Shown here: positions 30,535 through 41,385 of the stretch, one piece after another
Numbering within the stretch: the first letter of the stretch is position 1
How the letters are laid out: each line of letters begins with the position of its first letter
Assembly: GCA_947179485.1 (NCBI GenBank)
Contig: OX359245.1
Location: forward strand, 28,073,067 to 28,137,066
Direction: 5' to 3'
DNA length: 64,000 nt
Source: Allacma fusca
Taxonomy: Eukaryota > Arthropoda > Collembola > Symphypleona > Sminthuridae
Notes under the pieces: model-generated
The model's database searches: none
The model's input: only the letters and a program-made list of their open reading frames with translations
What the model was told of the DNA's origin: nothing
Translations under genes and position numbers: made by a program

Positions 30535-32775
30535 TGAAGTACTCCTCAGACGTCCGCGAAACAAGGAATTCCCTCGGAAATTTTTCCATATACAGTGATC
30601 GGCCAATAATTTGCATTATAAGATTGTGTAGAGGGTCTCCGGTGTATAACTCCAACGAGACTTGTACTAAAGGGCTGAAATTTTTAGAACTTACAGATAG
30701 AGGTGTTGAGACGAGATAGGTAGGGGAAAAGCAGGGACTTTGTTGTTCATATCGGTATTAAAAAATTACAAAATTAAAAAAGTGAGAACTCGGTGTGACA
30801 AAATTTTGCATTATATGTAATGCATTTCAGCTCTGTCCGCACAATTCCCGAAAAATGAGATCTAGATTAGATCTAATTGTTTGTATTTACAGTATAGAGT
30901 GTCGTAAACAAATTATTCAAGTAATTACGATACAGGTAAAAGATTGGAGCCAGGATTGTACAGTTTTAATTGTCCGGGGGTATATTGACGGTGCTTCTAT
31001 TGAAACACCCTCTGAATTGCTACACGTTTCGTATCCCGCTGCTTAAACACTGATTTTCAGGTGCAGGAGGTTCGAAACAATTAATCACTATCTCACACTG
31101 GCCTACCAGGGATTACCAGCAAGAGATTGGACCGTGAAATAATGAAGACAACCATAAAACATAGGAAGTGACCACCGAACCTGAATGCTAACAGCATAAG
31201 AAGCGAAGCCAGTGTCAGAAGTAGTGACCGTACTTTAAGGCTAAAACTCAATGAAGCCTAATACAATGTAAATATTGCCTGGAAAAAATCTTTGCTCGCC
31301 AAAAAACATGCTGCCAAAGAAAGGTAGTAGGGGACGAAATTTTTCCAAATGTGGAGATATGTCCTGGGCTAAACTACACTGGTCTCCTGACTCCAAAATC
31401 TATGTTTTTGGTACCAAAGGGTAGCCAAGAGTGTGGAGAAGCCCAGAAGAAGGACTATAGCCAGGGTGTAACAAGTTTACCGTGAAACACGGAGAAGATA
31501 AACTTGCTTATTACAAGCTTAAATAACCCCTCCTGTAATCATTACTTTACACCATGTTCATTTTTAAATGTGTTGATAGTATGGGGCTGTTTTTCTGCCA
31601 ATGTCGAAGGGAATCTATTTACCATTCAAACCACACTTTACAAGGAGATCTATCAGTCCATCCTTAAGAAACTTTTGGACGGAATCTTGCAAGAAATGAA
31701 AAAATTTCAGGGAATTATTTTTCATCAGGACACCGTCCCGAAGCGTACTTTCAAAACTGTGGAACCATGGTTTCGGACGAGCTACATAAGTGTTCTCCTG
31801 TAAATTACTAAATATCCAGACATGAATCCCATTCAAAAAAATTGTGGCGAACTTGATAGTAGGCTCCGTGGTGACCCAAATCCGGCAAAAAATAATCGTG
31901 AGCTGCTAAAGATCCTCACTGACGACTGGTACAGTATTCCACCAAAAAGACGCGAAAACAAGCGTAGTCGGTCCCACCAATAATTCAGGAACTTATTAAG
32001 ACCCGTGGTGGGGCCCCGCGCTTCTGAAACTAAAGGGCGGTGGTAGTAATGCAAATTTTTGTCACACCGATTTCTCACTTTTTTTTGTTTTAAAATTTTT
32101 TAATACTAGTTTGACCCACAAAATTATTACTTTTTCTTAACCAACCTCCTCGAAGCATCTCTGTTTGTAACTTCTAAAAATGACAGCCCTGTAGTACAAG
32201 TCTCTTTGGAGTTATCCACCGGAAACCATTTCTACAGACTTGTAATGCAAATTTGTGGCCAGCGAGTGTAGGTGTCTAGTAAATTAGCACAACGTCAGTG
32301 ACACAAAAATACCCTTCAATGTACCTATGTGTCGATTGAACTGGTAAATATTTAATATATCAATCACATTAAGTACCTAGAAAAACAAGAGAATATGTAA
32401 GACTCCAAATATCGTTGTGTTCACTTTGTAGAATCCAAAAGACACTATGCTGGTTTGCGGGATCCTTCAGTTCTTTTGAAGAGTATTTCTTAGATTCAGG
32501 TAGTTTAAACTGCCTGTTAGCAAAGCAACAAAGTTATTTTTTGATGTGTAAACCTATTTCAGTAATACCAGAAATAATACTTTATTCCTGTCACATTATC
32601 AATCACGCGTCAAGACATGTTTATCTTGTAAATGACGCTCCCATGATATTGTATAATAATGAACCAAAAATATGACATAAACATCTAAATACAAAAGAAA
32701 TTAAACTTAAAATTCTCAGACCAAACCTCACTGAATTGTGTCTTTTGCGTTTTAGAGCATTCCAGTGTTATTGTA
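30535..32775 (-). pseudogene. Gustatory receptor-like pseudogene, copy C
   Basis: Two blocks match GR copies A and B on the minus strand: 30535-30592 (the AAGTACTCC...GGAATTCCCTCGGAAAT part of exon 3) and 32271-32775 (the rest of exon 3 around CAAATATCGTTGTGTTCACT, and exon 2 with ACGCTCCCATGATATTGTAT). A 1676-bp Tc1-like relic separates them. The last 50 or so codons and exon 1 are missing, and no long frame survives. A MITE copy at 34194-34586, with flanks like those of GR intron 1, marks where its first intron was. Confidence 0.7.
30593..32268 (+). mobile_element. Tc1/mariner-like element with long inverted repeats, degraded
   Basis: 1676 bp flanked by TA on both sides. The ends are CAGTGATCGGCCA and the inverse of CACTCGCTGGCCA, and related text continues inward for about 230 bp on each side, including GTGAGAA.TCGGTGTGACAAA. 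The size is usual for Tc1. The plus-strand frame at about 31570-31945 retains recognisable but mutated Tc1 blocks: VWGCFSANVEGNL, GIIFHQDTVPKRTFKTVEPW and PDMNPIQKNCGEL (in another frame). It is therefore non-functional. It interrupts GR copy C. Confidence 0.75.
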
Positions 32776-32925
32776 GTCTGCGAAACTGAAAATTATATAA
32801 TCGTAATGGACAAAAATGTGAATAATTAATTCCTATATAATGGTTTCCTCTTTATATTGGCACAGTTGATTTTTCCCTACGATTACATTTACATACATTA
32901 TATATTAGCAAGACACAGTGGCATC

Positions 32926-34134
32926 CAGAGCTGCGATCAAGTTCAAGTAGACCATGAGTATTTCAAGTCATGGTCAAGTTCGGGTCATGGTCAAGTAAAA
33001 TATAATGGATACTTGAAAATTCAGGGCATGGTCAAGTTATTTATATACTTGACCGTGAGAATTGAAATCAAGTAGCTATCATGGTCAAGACAAAAAGTTC
33101 TACTTGAGAGTCAAGTCATGTTCATGGTCAAGTAAAAATGTATAAATCCTTGACCATGAACCATGAGTATTTCAACTACTTATTCAAGTAACGAAACGTT
33201 AAGAAGTTGTGGCTTTGTATATTTCAATAGACTTTCTTTCAAAATGTCATTCATTGTCGTTACTCCGAGACTCTGTATCCATGCATGTTCCATGCATGAT
33301 CCGCCACAGAAGCCAGGAAGGAACCTAGGAAGCCACAGCTGCTACAGTGAACTAAAGAATATGAATAATTATAAAAACTTTGGAGCATCACTTATGAAAT
33401 CAACGGTGTTCAATTGTTGTATAAAATAAACACATTGTTAATGAATAAAGTTACTTAAATCCAAGTACTCTTTTCATTCTAAATAATATAACATTTGTAC
33501 AACGTTAAACCCCGTACTACATAAGCCAGTTTGTTTCACTAACAGTGCCGACTGAACTGTGGATATTTTTATTGAAGCAACCCAGCTGAAATGTTAGCGC
33601 AAGTAACTATTATTAATAGTAAAATTCAATGCGAAATGATGCACTTACACCTAAAAGACTGTCGATCTTACAATTAGCAGACTATTCGTAGTTCTTCTTG
33701 ATTGAAGGTTAGCTAAGACTAAAACACAAGACATTAAAGCATCAAACTGAAGCAGCAACTGAAAATTTAGTTGGAGAAGCTTGTGAATTGTGAATAACAT
33801 TGCTATTTGCTATGTTATAACCATAAATGCTATACTTGGTGTATTTTAAGCGCAAATACTATTTTTCTATAAATATTTTTAAAAAAACGATAATTCAAGT
33901 CAAGTTCAAGTTCGGGTCATGGTCAAGTCATGGTCAAGTCAAGAGTTGTCCCGGGTATACTTGATCAGGTTCAAGTTACGGGAAAAGTACTTAAATACTT
34001 GACCCTGAATTTTCAAGTAATTGTCTGACCATGAACCGTCAAGTTGAAGTCCGTCTGAAATACCTACTTGACTGTCAGGGTCAAGTCAAGTTCAGGGTCA
34101 AGTTTGGGATTTACTTGACTTGAGCGCAGCTCTG
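32926..34134. mobile_element. hAT-like non-autonomous element with CAAGT subterminal arrays
   Basis: The ends are CAGAGCTGCGATCAAGTTCA and the inverse of CAGAGCTGCGCTCAAGTCAA. Both subterminal zones (32935-33180 and 33890-34125) are dense arrays of TCAAGT/ATGGTCAAG and their complements. Flanking text repeats TGGCATC close to each end, but the 8-bp duplication is not perfect. The architecture parallels the TACCCG element at 17780-29199. No transposase frame. Confidence 0.6.
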
Positions 34135-34193
34135 GACTGGCATCTGCATTTATTGGCAGGTTCCCTTGGGAACCACTAAATAAGAAATCCACT

Positions 34194-34586
34194 GTAGTGA
34201 CTCATAAAATATTTGATACTTCCACTTTGTAGCAAATTCTTTTCCAGATTTCGTAAAAACAATTCAATCACCATGGTGAACTTTTGACGCCTCACAGGTG
34301 GAAATTATCCAACAAAGCGGGACGATTTAAGGATTTGGAATTTAACAGCTAGGTCTATTTCAATAAGTTTCAATTTTATCTCGAATATTTTGGTTGGTAA
34401 ATTCTTAAAATTTCCTACAATCGTTCCTGGAAAGATATTTTAGAAAACCATTTGTGATGAAATTCACAGATTCTGAATTCAAATTTCAATGATTCGGCTT
34501 TGTTTCACACTTACGCCAAAGGTTTACCGGAATTTAGAAACAAATTTACTACAAAGTAGGGAAATAAAATATTTTGTGAGTGACTC
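34194..34586. mobile_element. MITE of about 393 bp, intact copy
   Basis: Imperfect terminal repeats of about 45 bp: left GTGACTCATAAAATATTT, then CACTTTGTAGCAAATTC; right, the inverse of GAGTCACTCACAAAATATTT, then TACTTTGTAGTAAATTTG. Relatives are at 16569/29688 and 55408-55757. Downstream text (GACATGAAACGCCATGT) matches the region beside exon 1 of GR copy A. Superfamily not assigned. Confidence 0.65.
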
Positions 34587-34926
34587 TCGTAGGCTGGTTG
34601 GGCAGCCAAGGACATGAAACGCCATGTGCTTACATGAATCAACTTATTTAATTATCGATGTAAATTAAGTTTTGGTGCATTGGGTACAGAAGCATTATTA
34701 ATTTCTTTCGTTGTGTACATGTGAGTTTCACACAGTATTTCAGTATAATCTAATTCTGGCAATACTGTAACTGTCGTGATATTTTTTAGGGCGCAAAAAC
34801 AGTGGTAGGAATTGCTTTAATCTCATTTTCATATCCTAACGCCCAAACTGCTGCCGTGTACAGGAGGTTAAAAAAATATATATAATTACATATACAGTGA
34901 AATCGCTTTATAACGGCCGCTTTATA

Positions 34927-35801
34927 CAGTGAATTTCCTATATAGTGGTTTCCAAGGGAGTGACAAATTCCTGCCACTATATAGGGATGCCACTATACGT
35001 TACTAATGGTTAACTATATACTATTAATGTTTTTAGACAATAACTGTAACTAAATGCTTTTATAAATTTATTTATTTTTACAGAATACTCAAAATTATGA
35101 GGTATGCTAAGCTTCATTGAGTTGAAGATGTTCAGTAACTTTAGGTTTCCTCATACTATTAATAATATTAGTCGTAACAAACTTTTCGACTGCAATGTCA
35201 TCATTCCAGAAACCAAAATCCTGGAATTATGGCAATGGGAATTACTTCCACTGAGTACTCTTTTTCACAATGAGGGTTTTCTTGACTGTCTGTTTAATGT
35301 CATTTTAAATCTTCAATAAAATAATTCAATTTATTTAAAAAAACCAGCACGAATTGAAACATATTAGAAGTGAGCCAAGGCAAAAATGGTAATGATTTGT
35401 GTTATAACTGTTCGTTTTAACTTAAGTCACGGATCATACGCCGTAAATCCAGCTAATCATACAAGGGCGTCAGTAAACCACAATAATAATCAAACTGTAT
35501 TAACATTTGAAATTAAAATTGATCCAACCGACATAAGCATTATTAACCGCCCGCACGTTTTATAACATCATGTTATATTTTTGTAGCCATTATCTAGCTA
35601 ATTTTATGCCAACTGCCATTATAATTTTGCATTATCTGAGCCACCGTAACACCTAATAGTGCCATTATAGAGGGAATACCATTATAGCGGGTGCCACTAT
35701 GCAGTATACCTTTAACATTGCAAACCTCTAGGGAGGGTTTTTTGATGCCACTAAAGAGGGAATGCCATCTAAGAGGAAACCACTATATGGGAAATTCACT
35801 G
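34927..35801. mobile_element. Tigger/pogo-like non-autonomous element, 875 bp
   Basis: Ends CAGTGAATTTCCTATATAGT and the inverse of CAGTGAATTTCCCATATAGT, followed inside by GGTTTCC on both sides and flanked by TA. Internal ends carry tandem CCACTATA/GAATACCATTATAG motifs. An additional CAGTGAAATCGC start lies just outside at 34895. The 71-codon plus-strand frame inside (35104-35319) shows no transposase motif. Confidence 0.65.
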
Positions 35802-35895
35802 TAATTCTTTATAATCCTTTTTCTCCTCCCTTGCTAATACTTCCGTTGTTTTGTAAGCCGGGAAATATAAAGCGCATGTCCTAATTACTATTTTT

Positions 35896-36330
35896 AGGGT
35901 GGCGTCAGCCCCCTAGTAAAATTGCCTTGGACGTACGTCCGTACGTCCGTGTGTCCCTCCGCACGAAAACTACTGAACCGATTTCAATGAAATTTTTTAT
36001 GGACATTACATGTATCAAAAGTAAGGCTGAGTTCGTATTTGGTTGAAATCGGCCCAATAGTTTTATCGAAAAAAATCTGGAAATTTTGGACTTTATGTCA
36101 AATGACTGTTATCTCTAAATCTACTGAATTGATTTCAATGAAACCTTTTGTGAATATTGTTTATGTAAAAAGTAATTGTTACTGTCTATGTGGTTGAAAT
36201 CGGCCCGATAGTTTTTTAGAAAAAAATTCTTGAAATTTCGGAAAAAAACAATAATTTATCCTACTTTGACGGCCGTGCCTGACGCCACCCTACGGGAAGC
36301 CTCAAATTATCGCGTAGCGATGATTTTTAT
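35896..36330. mobile_element. Short inverted-repeat element with adjacent hairpin end
   Basis: AGGGTGGCGTCAG at 35896 and its exact complement CTGACGCCACCCT at 36279-36291 bracket about 400 bp with CGTACGTCCGTACGTCC motifs and two AAT.GGTT.AAATCGGCCC-like repeats. Just beyond is a hairpin, ATTATCGCGTAGCGATGAT (36307-36325), followed by TTTTAT, like the left end of the composite insertion at 7472. It may therefore be a fragment of that family. Class not determined. Confidence 0.45.
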
Positions 36331-36907
36331 GTACCTGTTTATTTGGTCTAGGCAATTTATTCGTCGGCAAGTAATATAAGGATTTCTTGAAATCCTCAGA
36401 ATTTCGACTAGGGCATCTGTTACTTGAACTGAAGACCTTTTGATTTGAGGACAAGGTCGTAAAAATGCTTTAGGAAGTAATGCTGAATACGCGCTCAAGA
36501 AAGATACATAGTAATTTTATTTTTGTACGAAATTATTTTTAACAATTTCTGGGTTGGATTAAGGAATATTACTGAATGTACTTGTCGAACTGAAAAACGA
36601 ACACTTGAAATAGAAGCAACGAAATTAATTAAACTTCTGGCGTTCATGCTGTACAGATTATCAATTCTGGAAAAGGAGATCAAATATTTGCTTTACCCGA
36701 ATTTATCGAAAAGATAAAATGGTACCCGAAATAAGCATTTGAAAAATCAAGTAATGATCACTAGTCTTAGGTTACCCCGTTGTTTTACTAGGGTCAGTCA
36801 ACCATACTTATTATAATCCACTATAATTTAAAATGCCTAGAATGAACCCCCTCTATTGCGCTCCCACTACAAACTCCGTGAAAACCGGTCATAATTCCAC
36901 TTTGCTA

Positions 36908-37241
36908 GTGCTGTAATATGGTTGTGGTTTTGTTGCTTTTTTTTGTTTCAAAAACACTAAAAAAACCAAAACTACTTCCTTTTTATCTAACAAAAGAACT
37001 TAACTAAAATCAGATCACTGTTAGACCTCATCGTCACTTCGAATTGAACATTAATAATAAATTGAAGTTTGGATCTGGTTTCAAATTTGAATGAGGTTCA
37101 AGTTTTGATTTGGATACAAGTTTGGATGTAAATTCAACAAAGCAACAAAATTCAAGTGCGAGAAAATAATAACAAACTAAACTCGTTTTGTGAAGAGAAA
37201 GTTTACGACAACAAAACTAGCAATAAATTACAGCATAGGAG
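36908..37241. mobile_element. Small TIR element with GTTTTGTTG motifs
   Basis: Left text CTGTAATATGG, then GGTTTTGTTGC; right text, inverted, CTGTAATTTATTGC, then GTTTTGTTG. The interior is A/T-rich with ACAAAAC runs. Its right end resembles the end of the A-rich insertion near 29452. No coding sequence. Confidence 0.45.
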
Positions 37242-38057
37242 GGGAAGCGGAGAATTATGGCGGGTTTTCACATTTGAGCTTTGAGCGACAGCGCTTTCGA
37301 CAGAGTCTTCGTTCTAAGCATTTTAAATTATAGTGGGTAAGCAAGTTTAGCCGACGATATATTTCTATGAAAACACTGAAAATATAATTAAGGCATGGTT
37401 TCGTACATATAACGCTAACCCCTATGGTATTGAAACTTTAGCTCGCAATCAGTTCACAGGGGTAGATTCTATTGTCATTGATTTTCCCGTCGTTAGGAAA
37501 TATGTAAATCTTATGAATTTTATTCTAGATATTTTTTTTAGTTTACTGATTTACCTGGGTCAATATATGAGATCACGGTTAAAGCGGTAAATAACGTGAG
37601 CTTTTTAAAATATGTTTTTTTATTAAAATTTGTATTGCTAAAAAAAAGTTAATAGCTTTCAGCTAAAACTGCTAGTACTTTTAAAAAAGTACTAAAAAAC
37701 ATTTTGACGCTAGTTGGTCGAAAATTGTGTAGACTATCTAGTTAGCTGGTATGTATATTTCTAAGATAATACGGCGAATTGTGTACTTATGTACACAAAG
37801 CAGAAAACAAGGTTTAAAAACATTAATTAATACAGTACTCTGGCAGGGAAGATCTCAAAGTGAAATGATTCTTTTTTGCTAACGGGGATTTTAAAACTCG
37901 TTGATCTTTTTACTTATATAGGGATTCTTAGATTGGTTACTGTTGCAATATTATGCCATTTGGCTTCTCAACAGCCTTATTTGCCAGAGATTTGACGTCT
38001 TGTAAGGAAATTATTTGTGCATAGTTTGGAAAATATATTAACTGCAACGATAAGACT
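37242..38057. other. Intergenic, repeat fragment, no gene
   Basis: No coding sequence seen. Around 37850-37970 the complement resembles the dispersed repeat of 985-1080 (AAAATCCCCGTTAGCAAAAA), so a degraded copy in opposite orientation lies here. Confidence 0.45.
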
Positions 38058-38240
38058 TTGACAGGCTCTTCATACACAATTTTCTTTTCCCTGAAAATAA
38101 GCAACTTGAGAATCGAATCTCATCCAATTCTATCCGCAACCAAAACAAAAACCCCACGAGTCATCGCCGAGCTCTCTTCAAAACTGGGAAATATTGCTAT
38201 ACCCCCAAGGAATAAACATTGGAATGATTTTTTTAATTGG
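38058..38240 (-). pseudogene. Truncated ionotropic receptor 3' fragment
   Basis: Read on the minus strand this matches the IR tail from the GYGEKYNPVLKRARAM block to the DEIRFP and SLSSGRRKFV region, at nucleotide level (for example TCTTCAAAACTGGG and the CCCCAAGGAATAAACATTG segment). Frames are broken. It lies directly downstream of IR B and has no counterpart at the same place next to IR A, so it is a separate remnant. Confidence 0.6.
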
Positions 38241-38418
38241 ATGTCAATATGCTTACACGTAAGAATTTCCCAATTAGTATTTGTTCAAATTTATTCTAGA
38301 GTAGATATTTTATGTGGAGTAGACAAGTTCCCAAATGTATAAACAACCTTCTTATAAATGGCGTTATGTTAGGATGTGAGTTTGTGCATTTCTCATAGAA
38401 CCGAAGTTATTTAAAAAA

Positions 38419-40365
38419 TTAGCCAATTCGGCCAAACCTCAATTTTTTATAAGTAACTTCTGCAATGAAAATTGCTAGCCAGATGACGCTGCTCCAAAGC
38501 AAGGCGTAAATTGACAGTGCTAACGAGCTCTGCATCGATAACGCTTTCGCAGACTCTTCATTCACAAATTGTCTTCTCCCTGAAGATAAGAAACTTGGGA
38601 ATCTAATTTCATCCCATTTTCCCCAAAACCAAAACAAACCTCCAGTAATCATCGCCCGAGCTCTCTTCAAAACTGGGTTATACTTTTCCCCATACCCCCA
38701 AGGAATAAACATAGAAATGTGTTTTTTGACCAAATGGTCATCAATAACTTTTCTATTGTTAGCCATTTTTAAGAACTTTTTCTTAGCAACTTCATTAATG
38801 CGATTCCAGTAGAACGGAAGGTCGTCCGAAAATACAACCAGAGCTGATTGCGGCTTATTTAAATTTTGAACCACCATTTCTTCATTATCACTAAAGTCTA
38901 TGCAATGAAGATTTCCCAATGGAAAGAACTCTAAATCGGGTTGTCTTAGATATAGAGTTCTCTTTTGATTCGAAAGTTCGAAACGTCCTCGAGTATAGCA
39001 AGATATTTTGCATGATGTATCTCCATGACCACTGTACAACTCTAAATACGAATTACTGCGGGGAAAGTTCAATGTAAAATTTTGAAGCTCGTGCAAACGG
39101 GTCCATTTTGTAGTAAAGTCATTCTGCACTACAAATGAACTTTTCAGAAATCCCTTGTAGCCATTTGAAATAATTAAACCCGACAGTAGCCATGTGGAAA
39201 AAACAATACCTTGGGCTTTTGTTTGTCTAACTGATGTTTTACAATCTGACATGTATCCGCTCTGTTCCACAATATTTGCCAGCAGATTAGCCAGAGTTGA
39301 GACTATCCGTGAGGTAAGAATTAGCTGGTTACAACCGTTTGTAGTAACAATGAGTGTAGTGGTTAATACAAATATTGATAATGCCAAGAACAGCCAAATT
39401 TGAAAATCAAACGGATTTGTATACACTGTAAACTCCAGTGATCCCGAAGTAACGCTTACTGCAGTTATAAAATTTAAGGTCGGAGTAAACGACAGCTGGA
39501 TTTCTGAATGAAAATTTAATACATCCGCAGTTCCTACAAATAATGCTTCGTGAAGTGAGCGGTGGATCGACGATGTATTCAAATCCAAATCCATGGTTAA
39601 GTAATCGATAGTAGTGGAAAATAAATCTGAAGGATCTTTTTGAAAATGAGGACCCAAACGTATTTTTGAGTTCGATAGCTTGTAAGACACATGACTTTCG
39701 AAACGAGCCCAAAGTTTCCAAACAATTGAATTCCTCCCATAATTTGTGACTGATCTAAACGTTGATTCGATTGTGTCTAAGCAATCCAATGTGGAACAGT
39801 CAAATGAATCCTCACGGCGGCACAAGTAACAATTGCGGACATAAAATCCCTGAAGATGCGTTTCGGATTTCGGAAATAGCACAAATGTTGGTACATGTTG
39901 TATAATTTTTTTAGTACTTGATCCTATATTATGCATGAACTCGGCTTCTATTAAATTCTGGCAAAATATAAAAAAGAAATCCAGGGGCCATTCAGGGAAC
40001 AAACGTATTTTATATGCTTCCTGTTCCCTGTATTTTAGAACAAATTTGTTAGGATTGTAGAATGTATTTGCTGCGAAGAGCATGATTTTGACAAAGCACT
40101 GTATATTCCTTTCCTTGAATATTTTGGGCGCTTTTAGCAAGTATGAAGTTGGCTGAAATGCCCCAAGAATGTGATTATTATTCGCGGGGTAGACTCGTAG
40201 TGTAAATGGCGAGTTGATTTTACTGTAATCATAAGGTTTTGTCAACTGCACAATAGTTATGATGCAGGCCACGAATCTATCTGTGAGGGGCTGCAAATCG
40301 GTTGATTGACAAAGTTTCAACAAAAAAAAAGTCAAAAATAAATTAAAGAAAATAGCTAGTACCAT
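38419..40365 (-). CDS. Divergent ionotropic receptor (IR) B, 648 aa
   Basis: Close paralogue of IR A with the same layout: ATG at 40365, signal peptide (MVLAIFFNLFLTFFLLKLCQS), extracellular region, ligand-binding lobe S1 with RLGPHFQKDPSDLFS near 237-250, M1 near 322-340 (FQIWLFLALSIFVLTTT), M3 with STWLLSGLIISNGYKGFL, S2 with LPFYWNRINEVAKKKF, and a C-terminal helix (SLALSIYALLWSSVIWLAIF). The frame is uninterrupted and intronless. The two proteins differ most in the stretch after M3 (about 435-475) and near 105-150, both facing outside, while pore and C-terminal parts are nearly the same. That pattern suggests divergence of ligand recognition, but this is inference. Function: predicted chemosensory channel subunit. 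Confidence 0.85.
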   Translation of the reverse strand: MVLAIFFNLFLTFFLLKLCQSTDLQPLTDRFVACIITIVQLTKPYDYSKINSPFTLRVYPANNNHILGAFQPTSYLLKAPKIFKERNIQCFVKIMLFAANTFYNPNKFVLKYREQEAYKIRLFPEWPLDFFFIFCQNLIEAEFMHNIGSSTKKIIQHVPTFVLFPKSETHLQGFYVRNCYLCRREDSFDCSTLDCLDTIESTFRSVTNYGRNSIVWKLWARFESHVSYKLSNSKIRLGPHFQKDPSDLFSTTIDYLTMDLDLNTSSIHRSLHEALFVGTADVLNFHSEIQLSFTPTLNFITAVSVTSGSLEFTVYTNPFDFQIWLFLALSIFVLTTTLIVTTNGCNQLILTSRIVSTLANLLANIVEQSGYMSDCKTSVRQTKAQGIVFSTWLLSGLIISNGYKGFLKSSFVVQNDFTTKWTRLHELQNFTLNFPRSNSYLELYSGHGDTSCKISCYTRGRFELSNQKRTLYLRQPDLEFFPLGNLHCIDFSDNEEMVVQNLNKPQSALVVFSDDLPFYWNRINEVAKKKFLKMANNRKVIDDHLVKKHISMFIPWGYGEKYNPVLKRARAMITGGLFWFWGKWDEIRFPSFLSSGRRQFVNEESAKALSMQSSLALSIYALLWSSVIWLAIFIAEVTYKKLRFGRIG

Positions 40366-40551
40366 GTTAAACGACGTTTAAATAATAATTACTGACTGAA
40401 ACGTTTTAATACAGTCTGATTATATGTCATGTTCTTGTCAACGAAACAACTTCAATGTTTTGTTGGTTGGAAAGTTTCTTACACAAATATACTAATTTGT
40501 TTAAATGATAAAAGTGGTAGGTTGAATTTGTAATCCTTGTTTTTAATAGTA

Positions 40552-40689
40552 CAGGTAAATGCTGATACGCCCTTTATAGTGGAATAACTAAGTTTTCCCC
40601 AGGACTGCATAAGATATACATAACGGCGTGTCCATGTATTAACCGTTATTTTGACAACCTTTGGGAACCACTTTCCAGAAAATTCCCTG
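40552..40689. mobile_element. MITE, 5' flank of IR B
   Basis: Counterpart of the MITE at 6636-6795, with TA on both sides. Starts CAGGTAAATG, ends CAGAAAATTCCCTG. Present in both IR flanks, so older than the duplication. Confidence 0.5.
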
Positions 40690-41224
40690 TATTTGACATG
40701 TAAGAAAAATGTTATTACCGGTTTGTATTAATATCAATATTTGTGGTAATCACGAAAACCAAGTTTCTATTTACGTTGTTCTTTTTTTTTGTATTCTACA
40801 TATCCATAACCTAATTTTACAAGTTGGTACTGGAGTTTGTAAACAATAAACACCAATTGCCTTGATCGTTTTCACAAGAGTCCGAATGTTTATTCATAAA
40901 AGTATTAAAGCAATTGTATTATGAACTTATATTGTTATACTTTTCAAACATTGAACAATATAATTAATTATATCCCGCCTTTCTAACCAATACAGGAAAG
41001 TATTTTATTGACATTAGTAAATTGTTTAGATCCCAAAACTGTTGATGTCACGAAAAAAATTAAGTTGTCCATTACATTTTAATGGCAGCTTTCGCGGTCG
41101 TAAAATTATTTCAAAACGCGAATACAGTAACACTTGAGGAAGAATCATTTGCGACCAATATGAAAAGTCTACGCCAGAAATTGTGGATGCAAGAGTCAGA
41201 GATGTTCACCAAAAAGTTTTAATT

Positions 41225-41380
41225 AAACATGGAATGAATTGTTTCTGAGGAAAGCGTTTTGAACTAAGCAACTTGGGAATCGAATTTGAACCCATTTATA
41301 CCAAAAACAAAAAAAGCCTGCAATAGTTATTGCACGAGCCCTATTCAAAACTGGGTTATATTTGCAATTAATTGGATATG
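41225..41380 (-). pseudogene. Truncated ionotropic receptor 3' fragment
   Basis: Counterpart of 7139-7445: minus-strand remains of the IR tail, recognisable from AAGCAACTTGGGAATCGAAT, GCCTGCAATAGTTATTGCAC and TTCAAAACTGGGTTATAT. No usable frame. Confidence 0.55.
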
Positions 41381-41385
41381 TCTAG

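Larger units (their letters stand above)
38238..41385. repeat. Segmental duplication unit 2 (IR B with flanks)
   Basis: Second copy of the unit described at 4267-7471: 3' flank, IR gene, 5' flank with the same MITE, and truncated IR tail, in the same order and orientation. It continues at 41395-41640, which matches 13241-13470. It lacks the 5.8-kb composite insertion and thus shows the pre-insertion state. Confidence 0.7.

Noticed and set aside
32930..34130. Regular short repeats (CAAGT and TACCCG arrays) as a CRISPR array
   Set aside because: No constant-length repeats with unique spacers; the arrays lie inside TIR-bounded transposons in a eukaryotic genome.
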